NCBI GenBank assembly: GCA_038869735.1
Contig: JAWCQO010000002.1
Span: 73,337-137,336, forward strand
Length of the DNA: 64,000 nucleotides
Origin: Candidatus Anstonellales archaeon
Lineage (GTDB): Archaea; Micrarchaeota; Micrarchaeia; Anstonellales; CG1-02-47-40
Direction of reading: 5' to 3'
The translations under genes were made by a program, and so were the position numbers. The notes under the pieces were generated by a model. It had not been told where the DNA came from, did no database searches, and saw only the letters and a program-made list of their open reading frames with translations. Of the stretch, positions 48,973 through 57,838 are shown piece after piece (the stretch's first letter is position 1; each line of letters starts with the position of its first letter).

Positions 48973-50589
48973 CTAAACTCCCTTCTTAGCACGATTCGCC
49001 TTTAAGCACGCATCAATAAAAGCTACAAAAATCGGCGAAGGAGATAAAAACCTGCTTTTCAACTCAGGATGTGCCTGCGTTCCGACACCCCATCCATCTC
49101 TCCACTCGACCATTTCAACAATATTTCCGTCAGGAGATTTTCCGCACACCACTAAACCACGATTTTTTAGCTCTTCTAGATATTTGTTGTTTATCTCGTA
49201 TCTGTGTCGATGCCGTTCAAAGATTCGCGCTTTTCCATAAGCCATATATGCATTTGAGTTAGGTTCAAGTATGCATTCATATGAACCCAATCTCATAGTA
49301 GCTCCCTTTAAAGTTACTCCTCTCTGTTCCGGAAGTAGATCAACAATAGGATAAGGCGTCTTTTCGTCAAGTTCAGTCGAATTTGCTCCCTTTAATTTAC
49401 AAACATTTCTTGCGTATTCTATACACTGAAGCTGCATTCCAAAACAAAGGCCAAGGTACGGCATCCGCCTTTCCCTCGCAACTCTTATGCACTCAATTTT
49501 TCCTTCTGCACCGCGCCTTCCAAATCCCCCCGGCACTATAAGTCCATCACAACCATCAAGCGCTTCCTCAGCACGTTTTCCCTTTTCAATCTCTACAGTA
49601 TCAATCCATTTTATTTTGGCCTTCGCTCCTAATTTTGCTCCGCTATGGACTAAAGCCTCTGAAATTGATATATACGCATCTTTTACAGCAGTGTATTTAC
49701 CAGCTATTGCAACAACAATCTTCTTTTCAGGTTTCTTTATCCTCTCGACAAGCTTTTTCCATTCCCCAAGCTCAACTTTTCTTACCTCTAATCCAAGTTC
49801 CCTGCTCAAAACCTTACTCATACCCTGGGTCTCTAAAACAAGCGGAAGCTCATATATGTTTTCCAAGTCAGGATTGTCGAATATTGCGTCTGTTTTGACG
49901 TTGCAATAAAGTGCAATTTTCTCTCTTGTCTCCATCGTTAATCTCTCATCTTCCCTGCATATTATTATTGTGGGCCGAATTCCTAAACTCAGCAGAAGCT
50001 TGGTTGCATGTTGTGTTGGCTTTGTTTTCTGCTCGCCAGGCGCTACGCTCATAACATAAGTAAGCTGAACAAAAAGCACATGCTCTTCTGATGCTAGCTG
50101 GCGCATTGCTTCAAGAAAATATCCATTCTCAAGGTCTCCAACAGTGCCTCCAACTTCAATTAGAACAACGTCAGCGTCCCATTTATCTCCAACCATCTTT
50201 ACGTGTGATTTGATTTCATCTGTAAGGTGGGGCACTATCTGCACATCTCGGCCTAAGAATTCTCCAGCTCTCTCCTTCTCTATTACTCTTTTGAAAATCT
50301 TCCCGCCAGTGAGACTGTTGTCCTTGTCCAGGTTTATATTTAGGAACCTCTCATAAGTTCCAAAATCCAAATCGCACTCGGTTCCGTCATCAAGTACAAA
50401 TACCTCCCCATGGCGGAATGGATTCATTGTACCGCAATCCACGTTAAGATAGCCATCAAACTTTATCGGCACAACACTATAACCCATGCTCTGCAAAATT
50501 TTTCCCAAAGAGGCGCAAAGAACACCTTTTCCAAGACCGCTCATAAGCGAGCCAACAACAACTAAAAACTTCCTCTTTTTTGCTTGCAT
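48973..50589 (-). CDS. pyrG: CTP synthase
   Basis: Aminates UTP to CTP using glutamine and ATP. The 538-residue protein starts with the synthetase domain: GSLMSGLGKGVLCASLGKIL, IKFDGYLNVDCGTMNPFRHG, VFVLDDGTECDLDFGTYERF, and EVGGTVGDLE. The C-terminal glutaminase has the nucleophile in LGLCFGMQLQCIEYAR, plus GLIVPGGFGRRG and the late His/Glu segment GVGTQAHPELKSR. It is monocistronic. The 48.6-49 kb repeat patch lies just after its stop. Confidence 0.97.
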   Translation of the reverse strand: MQAKKRKFLVVVGSLMSGLGKGVLCASLGKILQSMGYSVVPIKFDGYLNVDCGTMNPFRHGEVFVLDDGTECDLDFGTYERFLNINLDKDNSLTGGKIFKRVIEKERAGEFLGRDVQIVPHLTDEIKSHVKMVGDKWDADVVLIEVGGTVGDLENGYFLEAMRQLASEEHVLFVQLTYVMSVAPGEQKTKPTQHATKLLLSLGIRPTIIICREDERLTMETREKIALYCNVKTDAIFDNPDLENIYELPLVLETQGMSKVLSRELGLEVRKVELGEWKKLVERIKKPEKKIVVAIAGKYTAVKDAYISISEALVHSGAKLGAKAKIKWIDTVEIEKGKRAEEALDGCDGLIVPGGFGRRGAEGKIECIRVARERRMPYLGLCFGMQLQCIEYARNVCKLKGANSTELDEKTPYPIVDLLPEQRGVTLKGATMRLGSYECILEPNSNAYMAYGKARIFERHRHRYEINNKYLEELKNRGLVVCGKSPDGNIVEMVEWRDGWGVGTQAHPELKSRFLSPSPIFVAFIDACLKANRAKKGV

Positions 50590-50837
50590 GCATTATTATG
50601 GGCATTCCATTTTAAATTATATTACTATTTTTCCCATTCACTCCTTGCCTCTTATCTACTTATCCCCTTTTAATGCAATATTCATCTTTCATCTTACATC
50701 CCTATCCTGACCTGCAACAGGTAGCCGTCATTTCAATAACCCAGAAATTTTCAAGGACGCATTGGTCTTAGCATTTAACTATTCAACCGGACTACCCCTC
50801 TCAAATTATTTTTAAATCACCTGAGTGGAACTTTTAC
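50590..50837. other. spacer between divergent pyrG and nreA
   Basis: A 248-base gene-free stretch. The pyrG side holds AT-rich sequence (TTTTAAATTATATTAC at about 50611-50626) that could be its promoter on the minus strand. The nreA side holds its TATA box (50806-50816). The middle is pyrimidine-rich; no RNA structure was recognised. Confidence 0.5.
50806..50816 (+). promoter_or_regulatory. TATA box for leaderless nreA
   Basis: TTATTTTTAAA is centred 27 bases before ATG 50838, and no Shine-Dalgarno sequence is present. Confidence 0.5.
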
Positions 50838-52073
50838 ATGCTCCCGCGGTTTTCTCCCCTTCGGGCAAACCCGCTGATACACCACAAACTCCTCCTTCAA
50901 AAAAAGGCAGAATCTTTTTTAAAGGAACATATGTTTGGACCCACGCCTCCATCCTTTTTTGTGGGTTGGCATGGGTACCCAAACGTAAACTGGGGGCCTA
51001 TGGTCTCATGGGAGAAAGTAAACGACAACCCAAAGGACTGGTGGGGGCTACCCTATGAGAAAGTTTTAGAAAACTGCTCCATGCTTGTGCGTGGAAAGAG
51101 AAATTGCGAGGTATTCTCCCGTGACAGACATCTTTTGGAGGCCCAAGAAGCAATAATGAGTACAGTTCCAGTTGACGTCGAAGTCAAATTTGTTAAAAAA
51201 CCGCATTTTCAGCTTGAAGTATCTACTACTACTCCCCCCATGGGGCCAAGCGCCCCTCTAAAAGAGATGCGGGTTGCTCAAAATCCAAAAATCCCAAAGC
51301 GTGTTGATGAAGCAATAGAAGAAGGCTTACCAGCTAGGGAAGCAATAAACGAACTTTATGATTGGGGATTTGAAAATTATTACTTGGTCAAGCTACTGAG
51401 CGCAGGAATCTTAGGTAAAAAAGAAACAAAAAAATTGGTTCCAACCCGCTGGGCAATAACTGCCATCGATGACATTATAGGAAAAGCTATGATAGAAAAG
51501 GTAAAGCTCCTTCCTCAACTATGCGAAATCCAAGTATATTCAACCGAATACCTGCATAACCACTTTGAGATTCTTCTTCTTCCAGGTAGCTGGGAGTTTG
51601 AGCAATTCGAGGCATGGGCTCAAAACACACTCTGGAACATGAAAAAACTACAAGAGATGGGCTTTGACATATCAGTACCTCGAAAGAAGCTTGAGTCCAC
51701 CATCTCTATGTCCTCTTCTACCCCAACGTCAATTGCTCACGAATACGAACCATACGGCGGCAGAAGCGATTATGCTCAGTCGGAAGCAGGCGGGTACTAC
51801 GCTGGCAGATATGGGGTCCTGTGGGGACTTTTACACAAAGTAAAACGCCAAGCTAGAGCAGTAGTTTTCAGAGAAATCTATGAAGATTACCAAATTCCTG
51901 TTGGAGTTTGGGAAGTCCGTGAGAATGCCATACATTGCTTTGATAACAAGCCACTCTGCTTTGAAGATATAAAAGCCGCTCTTCGCTATCTTTCAACAAA
52001 ACTCACCGTACCTATTTCCGATTACTTAAAAAAATCTATGATAATACCTCAAAGCCGCCTAACCGATTTCTAA
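50838..52073 (+). CDS. nreA: archaeal DNA repair protein NreA (Nre family)
   Basis: A 411-residue member of the archaeal Nre family (DUF650/DUF651), which protects against DNA damage in a PCNA-dependent way. Family segments: PPSFFVGWHGYPNVNWGPMV, CEVFSRDRHLLEAQEAIMS, RVAQNPKIPKRVDEAI, LVPTRWAITAIDDIIGK and QARAVVFREIYEDYQIPVGV. The extreme C terminus QSRLTDF is a PCNA-interacting (PIP) motif. The N-terminal zinc pair of some Nre proteins is not seen. RFC elsewhere in the window loads its presumed partner PCNA. Confidence 0.92.
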   Translation: MLPRFSPLRANPLIHHKLLLQKKAESFLKEHMFGPTPPSFFVGWHGYPNVNWGPMVSWEKVNDNPKDWWGLPYEKVLENCSMLVRGKRNCEVFSRDRHLLEAQEAIMSTVPVDVEVKFVKKPHFQLEVSTTTPPMGPSAPLKEMRVAQNPKIPKRVDEAIEEGLPAREAINELYDWGFENYYLVKLLSAGILGKKETKKLVPTRWAITAIDDIIGKAMIEKVKLLPQLCEIQVYSTEYLHNHFEILLLPGSWEFEQFEAWAQNTLWNMKKLQEMGFDISVPRKKLESTISMSSSTPTSIAHEYEPYGGRSDYAQSEAGGYYAGRYGVLWGLLHKVKRQARAVVFREIYEDYQIPVGVWEVRENAIHCFDNKPLCFEDIKAALRYLSTKLTVPISDYLKKSMIIPQSRLTDF

Positions 52074-52075
52074 CC

Positions 52076-52108
52076 AAACGGAGAAGTCTACTTTGCGTCT
52101 CCGTTTTC
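52076..52108 (+). terminator. hairpin terminator candidate after nreA
   Basis: AAACGGAGA (52076-52084) pairs perfectly with TCTCCGTTT (52098-52106) across a 13-base loop, and a TTCTTT tract follows. It starts three bases after the nreA stop. Archaeal termination usually relies on the T tract; the hairpin could also protect the mRNA end. Confidence 0.55.
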
Positions 52109-52238
52109 TTTGTACTGCACCCTACAGCCTTAATAGAGAACCTTACAAGCTACCAGAAAGCAAATGCGAACGAAGCTTACGCTACTTAACAAAAAACTTA
52201 TAAAGAAATAAAGAGTTTAAATAGTTGGTGATATTACG

Positions 52239-52796
52239 ATGTTAGAGTTATCTATCCTAATAGCCGGTATCCTATTATTGGTGCTTCTTTATGCGGTTCT
52301 CACCTTTAATCACTTAATAACTCTCAAAAACCGCATTGAGAATGCTTGGGCACAGATAGACGTGCAGCTAAAGAAAAGAGCAGATCTTGTTCCAAACCTT
52401 GTAGAAACAGTAAAAGGATATGCAAAGCATGAAAAGACCGTTTTTACAGAAGTCACAAAAGCCCGCACAGCCATACTCAACGCCAAATCTGTTAAGGAAA
52501 AGGCAAAAGCAGACAATTTTCTTACTCAAACACTAAAATCCCTTTTTGCAGTTGCTGAGAACTATCCTAAGCTCGAGGCATCTAAAAACTTTCAGATGCT
52601 TCAAGAAGAACTCTCAGGAATTGAAAATAAAATTGCTTATGCCCGCCAGTTTTACAATGACTCCGTGTACGAATTAAATAAAGCAATTCAATCCATCCCG
52701 ACAAACATAATAGCGGCTCTGATGAACCTAAAAGAAAAGGATTACTTCAGAGTTGAAGAGGAGGATACCAAGCCAGTAAAAGTAAAGTTTGAATAA
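52239..52796 (+). CDS. LemA family protein
   Basis: A 185-residue protein with an N-terminal helix ([20 protein letters not shown]) and a cytoplasmic or external coiled four-helix domain: [74 protein letters not shown]. It is a typical LemA. GGTGAT lies before the ATG. In bacteria lemA often precedes htpX, as it does here (120 bases away), which suggests a shared role in membrane-protein quality control. Its biochemical activity is unknown. Confidence 0.92.
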   Translation: MLELSILIAGILLLVLLYAVLTFNHLITLKNRIENAWAQIDVQLKKRADLVPNLVETVKGYAKHEKTVFTEVTKARTAILNAKSVKEKAKADNFLTQTLKSLFAVAENYPKLEASKNFQMLQEELSGIENKIAYARQFYNDSVYELNKAIQSIPTNIIAALMNLKEKDYFRVEEEDTKPVKVKFE

Positions 52797-52915
52797 GAAA
52801 AACCAAAAGGTCAAAAGCTCAAAATCCAAGTACACCCAAATCCATCGAACTACGCACACAACATTAGAATAATTTTTTAGAATAATCTTATCAGTTTCTT
52901 TTGCAGGTTTTTCAC

Positions 52916-53809
52916 ATGGAGCGTAAGAGTTTCTATGAACAGATTACTCAAAACAAAATAAAGTCTTATCTTCTTTTAGGAGTGATACTCCTCTTAGTAT
53001 TTGCCTCATGTTGGCTTATTGCTTCTCTTCTAATGCCCCGTAGCGGTCCTATTCTGATTGTTTTTGCATTAGTTCTCTCCATTCTCTATTCTTTTGGAGG
53101 TTACTACTACTCTGATAAAATCATCCTCGCTGCAACCGGAGCACGAAAAGTAGAAAAATCTGAATATCCACACCTTTTTCATACAGTTGAAGGACTTGCA
53201 ATAGCAGCGGGCATCCCAACTCCTCAGATATATATAATGGATTCGCCCTCACCAAACGCCTTTGCGACAGGGAAGGATCCAGAGCATGGGATAATAGTAG
53301 TTACTCGGGGTTTAATCGAGCTCATGAATAGAGAGGAAATTGAAGGAGTTCTTGCTCATGAAATATCTCATATCCAAAATTATGACATCCGATTTGCTAC
53401 CCTTGCTGTTGTTCTCGTTGGACTTCTTAGCATCATAAGCAACTTCTTTTTGAGGGCATACTATCCTTTCGGTGAAAGGAGCAGAGGAAGAGGAGGCAGG
53501 TTTGAGATCATGCTTCTCTTTGTTGCAATCCTCTTCATAATATTAGCTCCGATAATCGCTCGATTAGTAAGCCTCGCAATATCCAGAAAAAGGGAATTTT
53601 TGGCCGATGCATCAGCTGCAAAACTTACACGAAATCCACTTGGGCTTGCAAGCGCTCTTGAGAAACTTAGAAAAACCAAGCAACCGCTAGATGTTCCAGA
53701 ATCAGCAGCTCCACTCTTCATTGTCAATCCGTTTGGAGGCAAATTTGCAAATCTCTTTTCAACTCATCCGCCAATAGAGGAGAGAATAAAAGCTCTAAAG
53801 GCAATGTAA
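52916..53809 (+). CDS. htpX: HtpX-type membrane zinc metalloprotease (M48)
   Basis: A membrane protease thought to degrade damaged membrane proteins. It has 297 residues, with two N-terminal helices (LLGVILLLVFASCWLIASLL and the following one), the zinc motif HEISH in GVLAHEISHIQNYD, and the third ligand Glu in KREFLADASAAKLTRNP. Two further helices lie at about residues 150-170 and 190-215. The final motif is FSTHPPIEERIKAL. ATG 52916 is preferred over the in-frame TTG at 52901. Confidence 0.94.
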   Translation: MERKSFYEQITQNKIKSYLLLGVILLLVFASCWLIASLLMPRSGPILIVFALVLSILYSFGGYYYSDKIILAATGARKVEKSEYPHLFHTVEGLAIAAGIPTPQIYIMDSPSPNAFATGKDPEHGIIVVTRGLIELMNREEIEGVLAHEISHIQNYDIRFATLAVVLVGLLSIISNFFLRAYYPFGERSRGRGGRFEIMLLFVAILFIILAPIIARLVSLAISRKREFLADASAAKLTRNPLGLASALEKLRKTKQPLDVPESAAPLFIVNPFGGKFANLFSTHPPIEERIKALKAM

Positions 53810-54024
53810 TCTTTTTTCTTATATCTCCTCACCGATTTCTTTTTTCTCTTCTTCCATATTTGTGCGACCAAACACACCCTACCAAACAAAGCAACTCAAA
53901 AAGACAGCTTCCTAATAACCGTAAAAAGGTCTGAGAAAAAAGATAAAAGCTATGGCATATACTCCAGACAAAGAGAAAACCATCAAGGCTCTTATTTTTA
54001 AGCTGCCTAAAACTCAAATCCTCT
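53810..54024. other. spacer between convergent htpX and trm1
   Basis: A 215-base gene-free stretch. It begins with T-rich tracts (CTTTTTTCTTA, TTTCTTTTTTCTCTTCTT) that could stop htpX transcription. A 48-codon frame from ATG 53952 runs antisense into trm1; its composition gives no reason to call it a gene. Confidence 0.4.
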
Positions 54025-55113
54025 TTACCTTAACATACTCAGCAAATCTTTTGTTTCTGCATCGGTTTTTATTGCTGTTGGACGAAAGTGAGTCCTAGAG
54101 GCCAAAAATCCTGCACTCCTCAACTTCTCAACGACAATCTCTGTCTTTAGAGGCGAAAAACCGTATTTTTTTGCCAATCTATGCAAATCATAATAAAGTG
54201 GAGGCATGCCATTTTCTGAACCCATCAGTCCGAGAATCTTTTCAATTCTCTTTTCAAGCTGATACTTTCTTTCTTTGTTTTTGGCTCTCATAATTTCTAG
54301 AAGATTATCCGAGTGGAGCTTCCCAACATACAATGGACCTGCAACTACCTCATCTCTTTCTTTTTTGCATCCAAATGATTTCTCTTCTATCCTATATCCC
54401 AATGTCTTTTGATTATATAATACGAAACCTTGCCTCTTTACTGCTTCGTACGCTCTTGAAGCGTCCTTTTCAACTTCAATAATTATCTTGAAATAATGCT
54501 GATCTGATAGTGAGAACAGAGGATACGCAAATAAGTTGAACTGGGCAGCACTCCGTTGTACCATTCCTATCAATATTCTAATCCCAATCTCATGGCACAT
54601 TTCATTATGAAGAGGAAAAGAACCGTAATTTCTGACGCATGCCTTGTATTCGGAGCCACAAAGAACTGCTGTGTCAGTCGCAGTTATAGACATCCAACCT
54701 TTCTTGCATTCTTCAAGGTATCTGCATGCATCATAAATAAAAGGGGCAGGTGAACCAAATGGATCATATTCAATAAAATTAAACGCATGCTCTCTGCTTA
54801 TCAAGAGTATTCGCACATCACCTGCAAAAAATGACGCATCTTTGATTTTGTTTATGCGCGCATTTTTTCTTGCACATAGAACTGCTTTTTTACTTCTATC
54901 AGCAAATATTACCTTGCCAACGTTTTCATTTTCAATTTTGTATCTGACTCCTCGAATTCCCGAGCCGCAGAATGCATCACAGATGTCTACCTCCCTTTTT
55001 ATTCCACTTATTGCAAGAGAGCACAGGTCGCGGCAAATTTCCATCTTGGGATTAAAAAAAACTCCTTTATCTATCTTTAATACTGCGCTTCCCTCTTCCA
55101 CTATTTCAGCCAT
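54025..55113 (-). CDS. trm1: tRNA (guanine26-N2)-dimethyltransferase Trm1
   Basis: Dimethylates G26 of tRNA using SAM. The 362-residue protein has AVLKIDKGVFFNPKMEICRD, the SAM site ICDAFCGSGIRGVRYKIE, VIFADRSKKAVLCARKNARI, and the catalytic-site EYDPFGSPAPFIYDA followed by LSITATDT-like MSITATDTAVLCGS. The C-terminal Trm1 domain includes QHYFKIIIEVEK and GPLYVGKLHS. Two adjacent ATG codons (55116, 55113) follow GGGGTAG; the second has better spacing. It lies 22 bases downstream of metK's end on the opposite reading, i.e. metK is upstream in the same direction. Confidence 0.94.
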   Translation of the reverse strand: MAEIVEEGSAVLKIDKGVFFNPKMEICRDLCSLAISGIKREVDICDAFCGSGIRGVRYKIENENVGKVIFADRSKKAVLCARKNARINKIKDASFFAGDVRILLISREHAFNFIEYDPFGSPAPFIYDACRYLEECKKGWMSITATDTAVLCGSEYKACVRNYGSFPLHNEMCHEIGIRILIGMVQRSAAQFNLFAYPLFSLSDQHYFKIIIEVEKDASRAYEAVKRQGFVLYNQKTLGYRIEEKSFGCKKERDEVVAGPLYVGKLHSDNLLEIMRAKNKERKYQLEKRIEKILGLMGSENGMPPLYYDLHRLAKKYGFSPLKTEIVVEKLRSAGFLASRTHFRPTAIKTDAETKDLLSMLR

Positions 55114-55138
55114 CATCTACCCCTAAGCGCACGTGTTC

Positions 55139-56317
55139 TTAAATTCCTGCTTCTTCCCTCAAAATCTTAGCTTTGTCTGTTCGTTCCCAACTGAATTCTG
55201 GTTCTTCCCGCCCAAAATGTCCATAGCAAGCAGTCTTCTTGTAGATTGGTCTCCTCAGATCCAAGTCACGTATTATCTGCCCAGGTTTTAGGCGAAAATT
55301 CTCTTTTACAAGCTTCTCGATTTTTTCTTTTGAAATAGCCTCTGTTCCAAAGGTATCAACAAAAACAGATACTGGCTCAGCAATGCCTATTACATATCCC
55401 AACTGAACTTCGCACTTTCTTGCAAGCCCAGCCTTTACGACATTTTTTGCAATATATCTTGCCATATACGATGCCGAACGGTCTACCTTAGTAGGGTCTT
55501 TTCCAGAAAAGCATCCCCCACCATGAGATGACATCCCTCCATAGGTATCAACTATTATTTTTCGTCCAGTGACTCCGGTGTCCCCAGCAGGTCCGCCCAA
55601 AACGAATCTGCCAGTGCCATTTATTATAACCTTGGTCTTTGGGCTATAATACTCTCCAAGCGAGGGCTTTACAACATTCTCAATTAAATCCTCCTTTATT
55701 CTTTCAAGGCTTACCTCCTTTCCATCATACTTTTCATCATGTTGCGCCGCTATAACCACTGCGCTAACCCCCTTTGGACTATTGTCCTTTCTTTTGTACT
55801 CAACCGTTACCTGAGTTTTTCCATCAGGTCTCAAATAGGGCACAATCCCCTTCTTTCTCACTTCCGCAAGCCGATATGCAAGTTTATGTGCAAGCGAAAT
55901 CGGTAGAGGCATAAGCGTGGGAGTTTCGTCACAAGCATAACCAAACATTATGCCTTGATCCCCAGCCCCTATCTCCTCTAGGTCTTCTTCTCTAACTCCT
56001 TGGGCAATATCCGGAGACTGGGAGTGAATTGAGACCATAACCCCGCTTCCTCTGCAATCAAAATAGTACTCCGGCTTAGTGTAGCCTATTTCTTCAATGG
56101 TTCTCCTAACTATCCCCTCTACATCCGAATATCCCTTAGTTGTAACTTCCCCAGCTACAATTACAATTCCGGTTGTGGCAAGCGCCTCTACCGCAACGTG
56201 GGATTGTGGATCCTGTCTTATTAAATCATCCAATATTGCATCAGCTATCTGGTCGCAGACTTTGTCTGGATGCCCTTCGGTTACTGATTCGGAAGTAAAT
56301 AAATATCTGTCAGCCAT
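55139..56317 (-). CDS. metK: S-adenosylmethionine synthetase, bacterial type
   Basis: Makes SAM from methionine and ATP. The 392-residue protein has the bacterial/eukaryotic MetK signatures: [20 protein letters not shown] at the start, [56 protein letters not shown] and [15 protein letters not shown]. Most archaea use a divergent archaeal MAT instead, so this copy is a sign of transfer. GGAGGTTTC precedes the ATG. Trm1, a SAM user, follows directly downstream. Confidence 0.96.
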   Translation of the reverse strand: MADRYLFTSESVTEGHPDKVCDQIADAILDDLIRQDPQSHVAVEALATTGIVIVAGEVTTKGYSDVEGIVRRTIEEIGYTKPEYYFDCRGSGVMVSIHSQSPDIAQGVREEDLEEIGAGDQGIMFGYACDETPTLMPLPISLAHKLAYRLAEVRKKGIVPYLRPDGKTQVTVEYKRKDNSPKGVSAVVIAAQHDEKYDGKEVSLERIKEDLIENVVKPSLGEYYSPKTKVIINGTGRFVLGGPAGDTGVTGRKIIVDTYGGMSSHGGGCFSGKDPTKVDRSASYMARYIAKNVVKAGLARKCEVQLGYVIGIAEPVSVFVDTFGTEAISKEKIEKLVKENFRLKPGQIIRDLDLRRPIYKKTACYGHFGREEPEFSWERTDKAKILREEAGI

Positions 56318-56407
56318 ATCGAAACCTCCTTCAAAACATTTTCTTTAATTGCTTTTAAAATCCAATTCTTTATATCATTTTTGAGTTTAAATGGAGATGT
56401 GAAGAAG

Positions 56408-57376
56408 ATGAGCATCTTTGCTTGTGCGCCAACAAAAGCAATACTGTGTGGCGAGCACTTCGTTGTGCATGGAGAAAGAGCAATTTCCATACCCTGTAAT
56501 CTAAAAAATTGCGTAGAACTTTCCAAAAAAAGAGGCTCAGACACTCTCTATATCAGAGGAAAAAATGGAGCGTTAAAGCTGAGCTTAGACGGAGAAGCCG
56601 TAGGCTCTTCTACATTGCAATCGCTTGCCCCAATATATTTTGAAGTCCTGAAGCTTGCAGATATCAAAACCCATCCCGCATTGGATATGGTTATTCATTA
56701 TTCAGATGCTCCAAAAGGGATGGGCAACTCAGCTTCAATTGCGTGTGCAGCTGCAAAAGCTCTTTCAAAATATTTTAGGCTTAAGCTTACTAAAAACCAA
56801 CTTTTTGAATTAACCCAAATGTCTGAAAAGGTGTCACACTCAAATCCTTCAGGCATAGATGCAAAAACTGTTGTAGAAGGAAAAGCACAGCTATTTAGAC
56901 GAGGAACAGACTGCAGCCCACCCAAATTTAAGCAAATTTACATTAGACTCCCGCAAAGTTGTGTTTTTCTGATAGTGGATACTTCCATGGAAAAAATAGC
57001 TCAAGCAAAAACATCGAGGCTTGTACATAAATTCACAAAATATCTGATTGGGAATCCAAGTGAAAAAGAAATCCGACTCACTTACAGAAAAATACTGAGA
57101 GGCTTTCTGGTTGAACTTAGGCGAAAAAAACAGGAGCCGCAAGCTATCGGAAATCTGATGAATGAGAACCATAAGTTGTTAAGAGATGCAGGAGTTTCAA
57201 GCAAAAGCATTGAAAAAGCAATAGATGTTTTGATGGCACAGCCCGGTGTTTTTGGCTGCAAGCTAACTGGAGCAGGAGGAATGGGGGGAGCCGTTCTTGC
57301 ATTGGTAAAAAAAAGCAGGATTCCGGATATTGCCGTTTCTCTTTCAGCTAACGGCTTCCGCTCTTTTACAATATAA
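56408..57376 (+). CDS. mvk: mevalonate kinase
   Basis: Phosphorylates mevalonate in isoprenoid synthesis. A GHMP kinase of 322 residues: N-terminal FACAPTKAILCGEHFVVHG, the phosphate loop DAPKGMGNSASIACAAAKAL, the catalytic Asp in SNPSGIDAKTVVEGKAQLF, and the C-terminal LTGAGGMGGAVLALV. ATG 56408 follows GGAGATGTG; the upstream TTG at 56381 is less likely. It is divergent from metK across 90 bases. With isopentenyl phosphate kinase (45 kb) it indicates an archaeal mevalonate route. Confidence 0.92.
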   Translation: MSIFACAPTKAILCGEHFVVHGERAISIPCNLKNCVELSKKRGSDTLYIRGKNGALKLSLDGEAVGSSTLQSLAPIYFEVLKLADIKTHPALDMVIHYSDAPKGMGNSASIACAAAKALSKYFRLKLTKNQLFELTQMSEKVSHSNPSGIDAKTVVEGKAQLFRRGTDCSPPKFKQIYIRLPQSCVFLIVDTSMEKIAQAKTSRLVHKFTKYLIGNPSEKEIRLTYRKILRGFLVELRRKKQEPQAIGNLMNENHKLLRDAGVSSKSIEKAIDVLMAQPGVFGCKLTGAGGMGGAVLALVKKSRIPDIAVSLSANGFRSFTI

Positions 57377-57838
57377 ACCCCTTCTTACAATAAATCCTTT
57401 TACAATATTGCAATATAATGGCCCTATGCATTTAGGCATGATTAGAGTCCTTTTTCTTCTTTTTCTATTTATAGCTACTGCGTTATCCTTAATCTCTTCT
57501 AACCATCACCTCGCTAATTTTTAACCCTTTACAATAATCCTATCCTGGAAATTTGGCATTTATGCATCACTTGCTGACTTTACAAAAGCAGATTCCACCT
57601 TCCAAAGGTTGCCCCAGACCAAAAAGCCACCCAAAAATCGACAACGAATCACAAAACATAAAACTATATTAAAAACAACCTAAAAAACGATGCGCTACCA
57701 AAAAGTATTTATACAAGTTGTTTGTATTATAAGCTTGAAATATTACTTGTAAGAAATTTAATTGCGAGAAACTATTTTCGTGAAAAGTAATAGACATCGC
57801 TTGCTATTCTTTAAGTTTGAATTCGGAGGTGAGTACCT
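57377..57838 (+). other. 462-base gene-free region with the thermosome promoter
   Basis: No convincing gene was seen. The left part has TTTACAAT or CTTACAAT repeated four times (near 57366, 57383, 57398 and 57528) and one 32-codon frame (ATG 57426, mostly hydrophobic) that is not called. The right part holds TATA-like TATTTATAC (57706-57714) and TATTATAAG (57725-57733), then GGAGGTGA (57825-57832) seven bases before the thermosome ATG. The leader of about 100 bases is unusually long for this window and could carry regulation. Confidence 0.5.

Noticed and set aside
53952-54110. 48-codon frame on the plus strand antisense to the trm1 end
   Set aside because: It overlaps a well-supported gene, has no family resemblance, and only a weak upstream signal.
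57426-57524. 32-codon hydrophobic frame in the spacer before the thermosome
   Set aside because: It is short and low in complexity with no ribosome site; AT-rich DNA gives such frames by chance.
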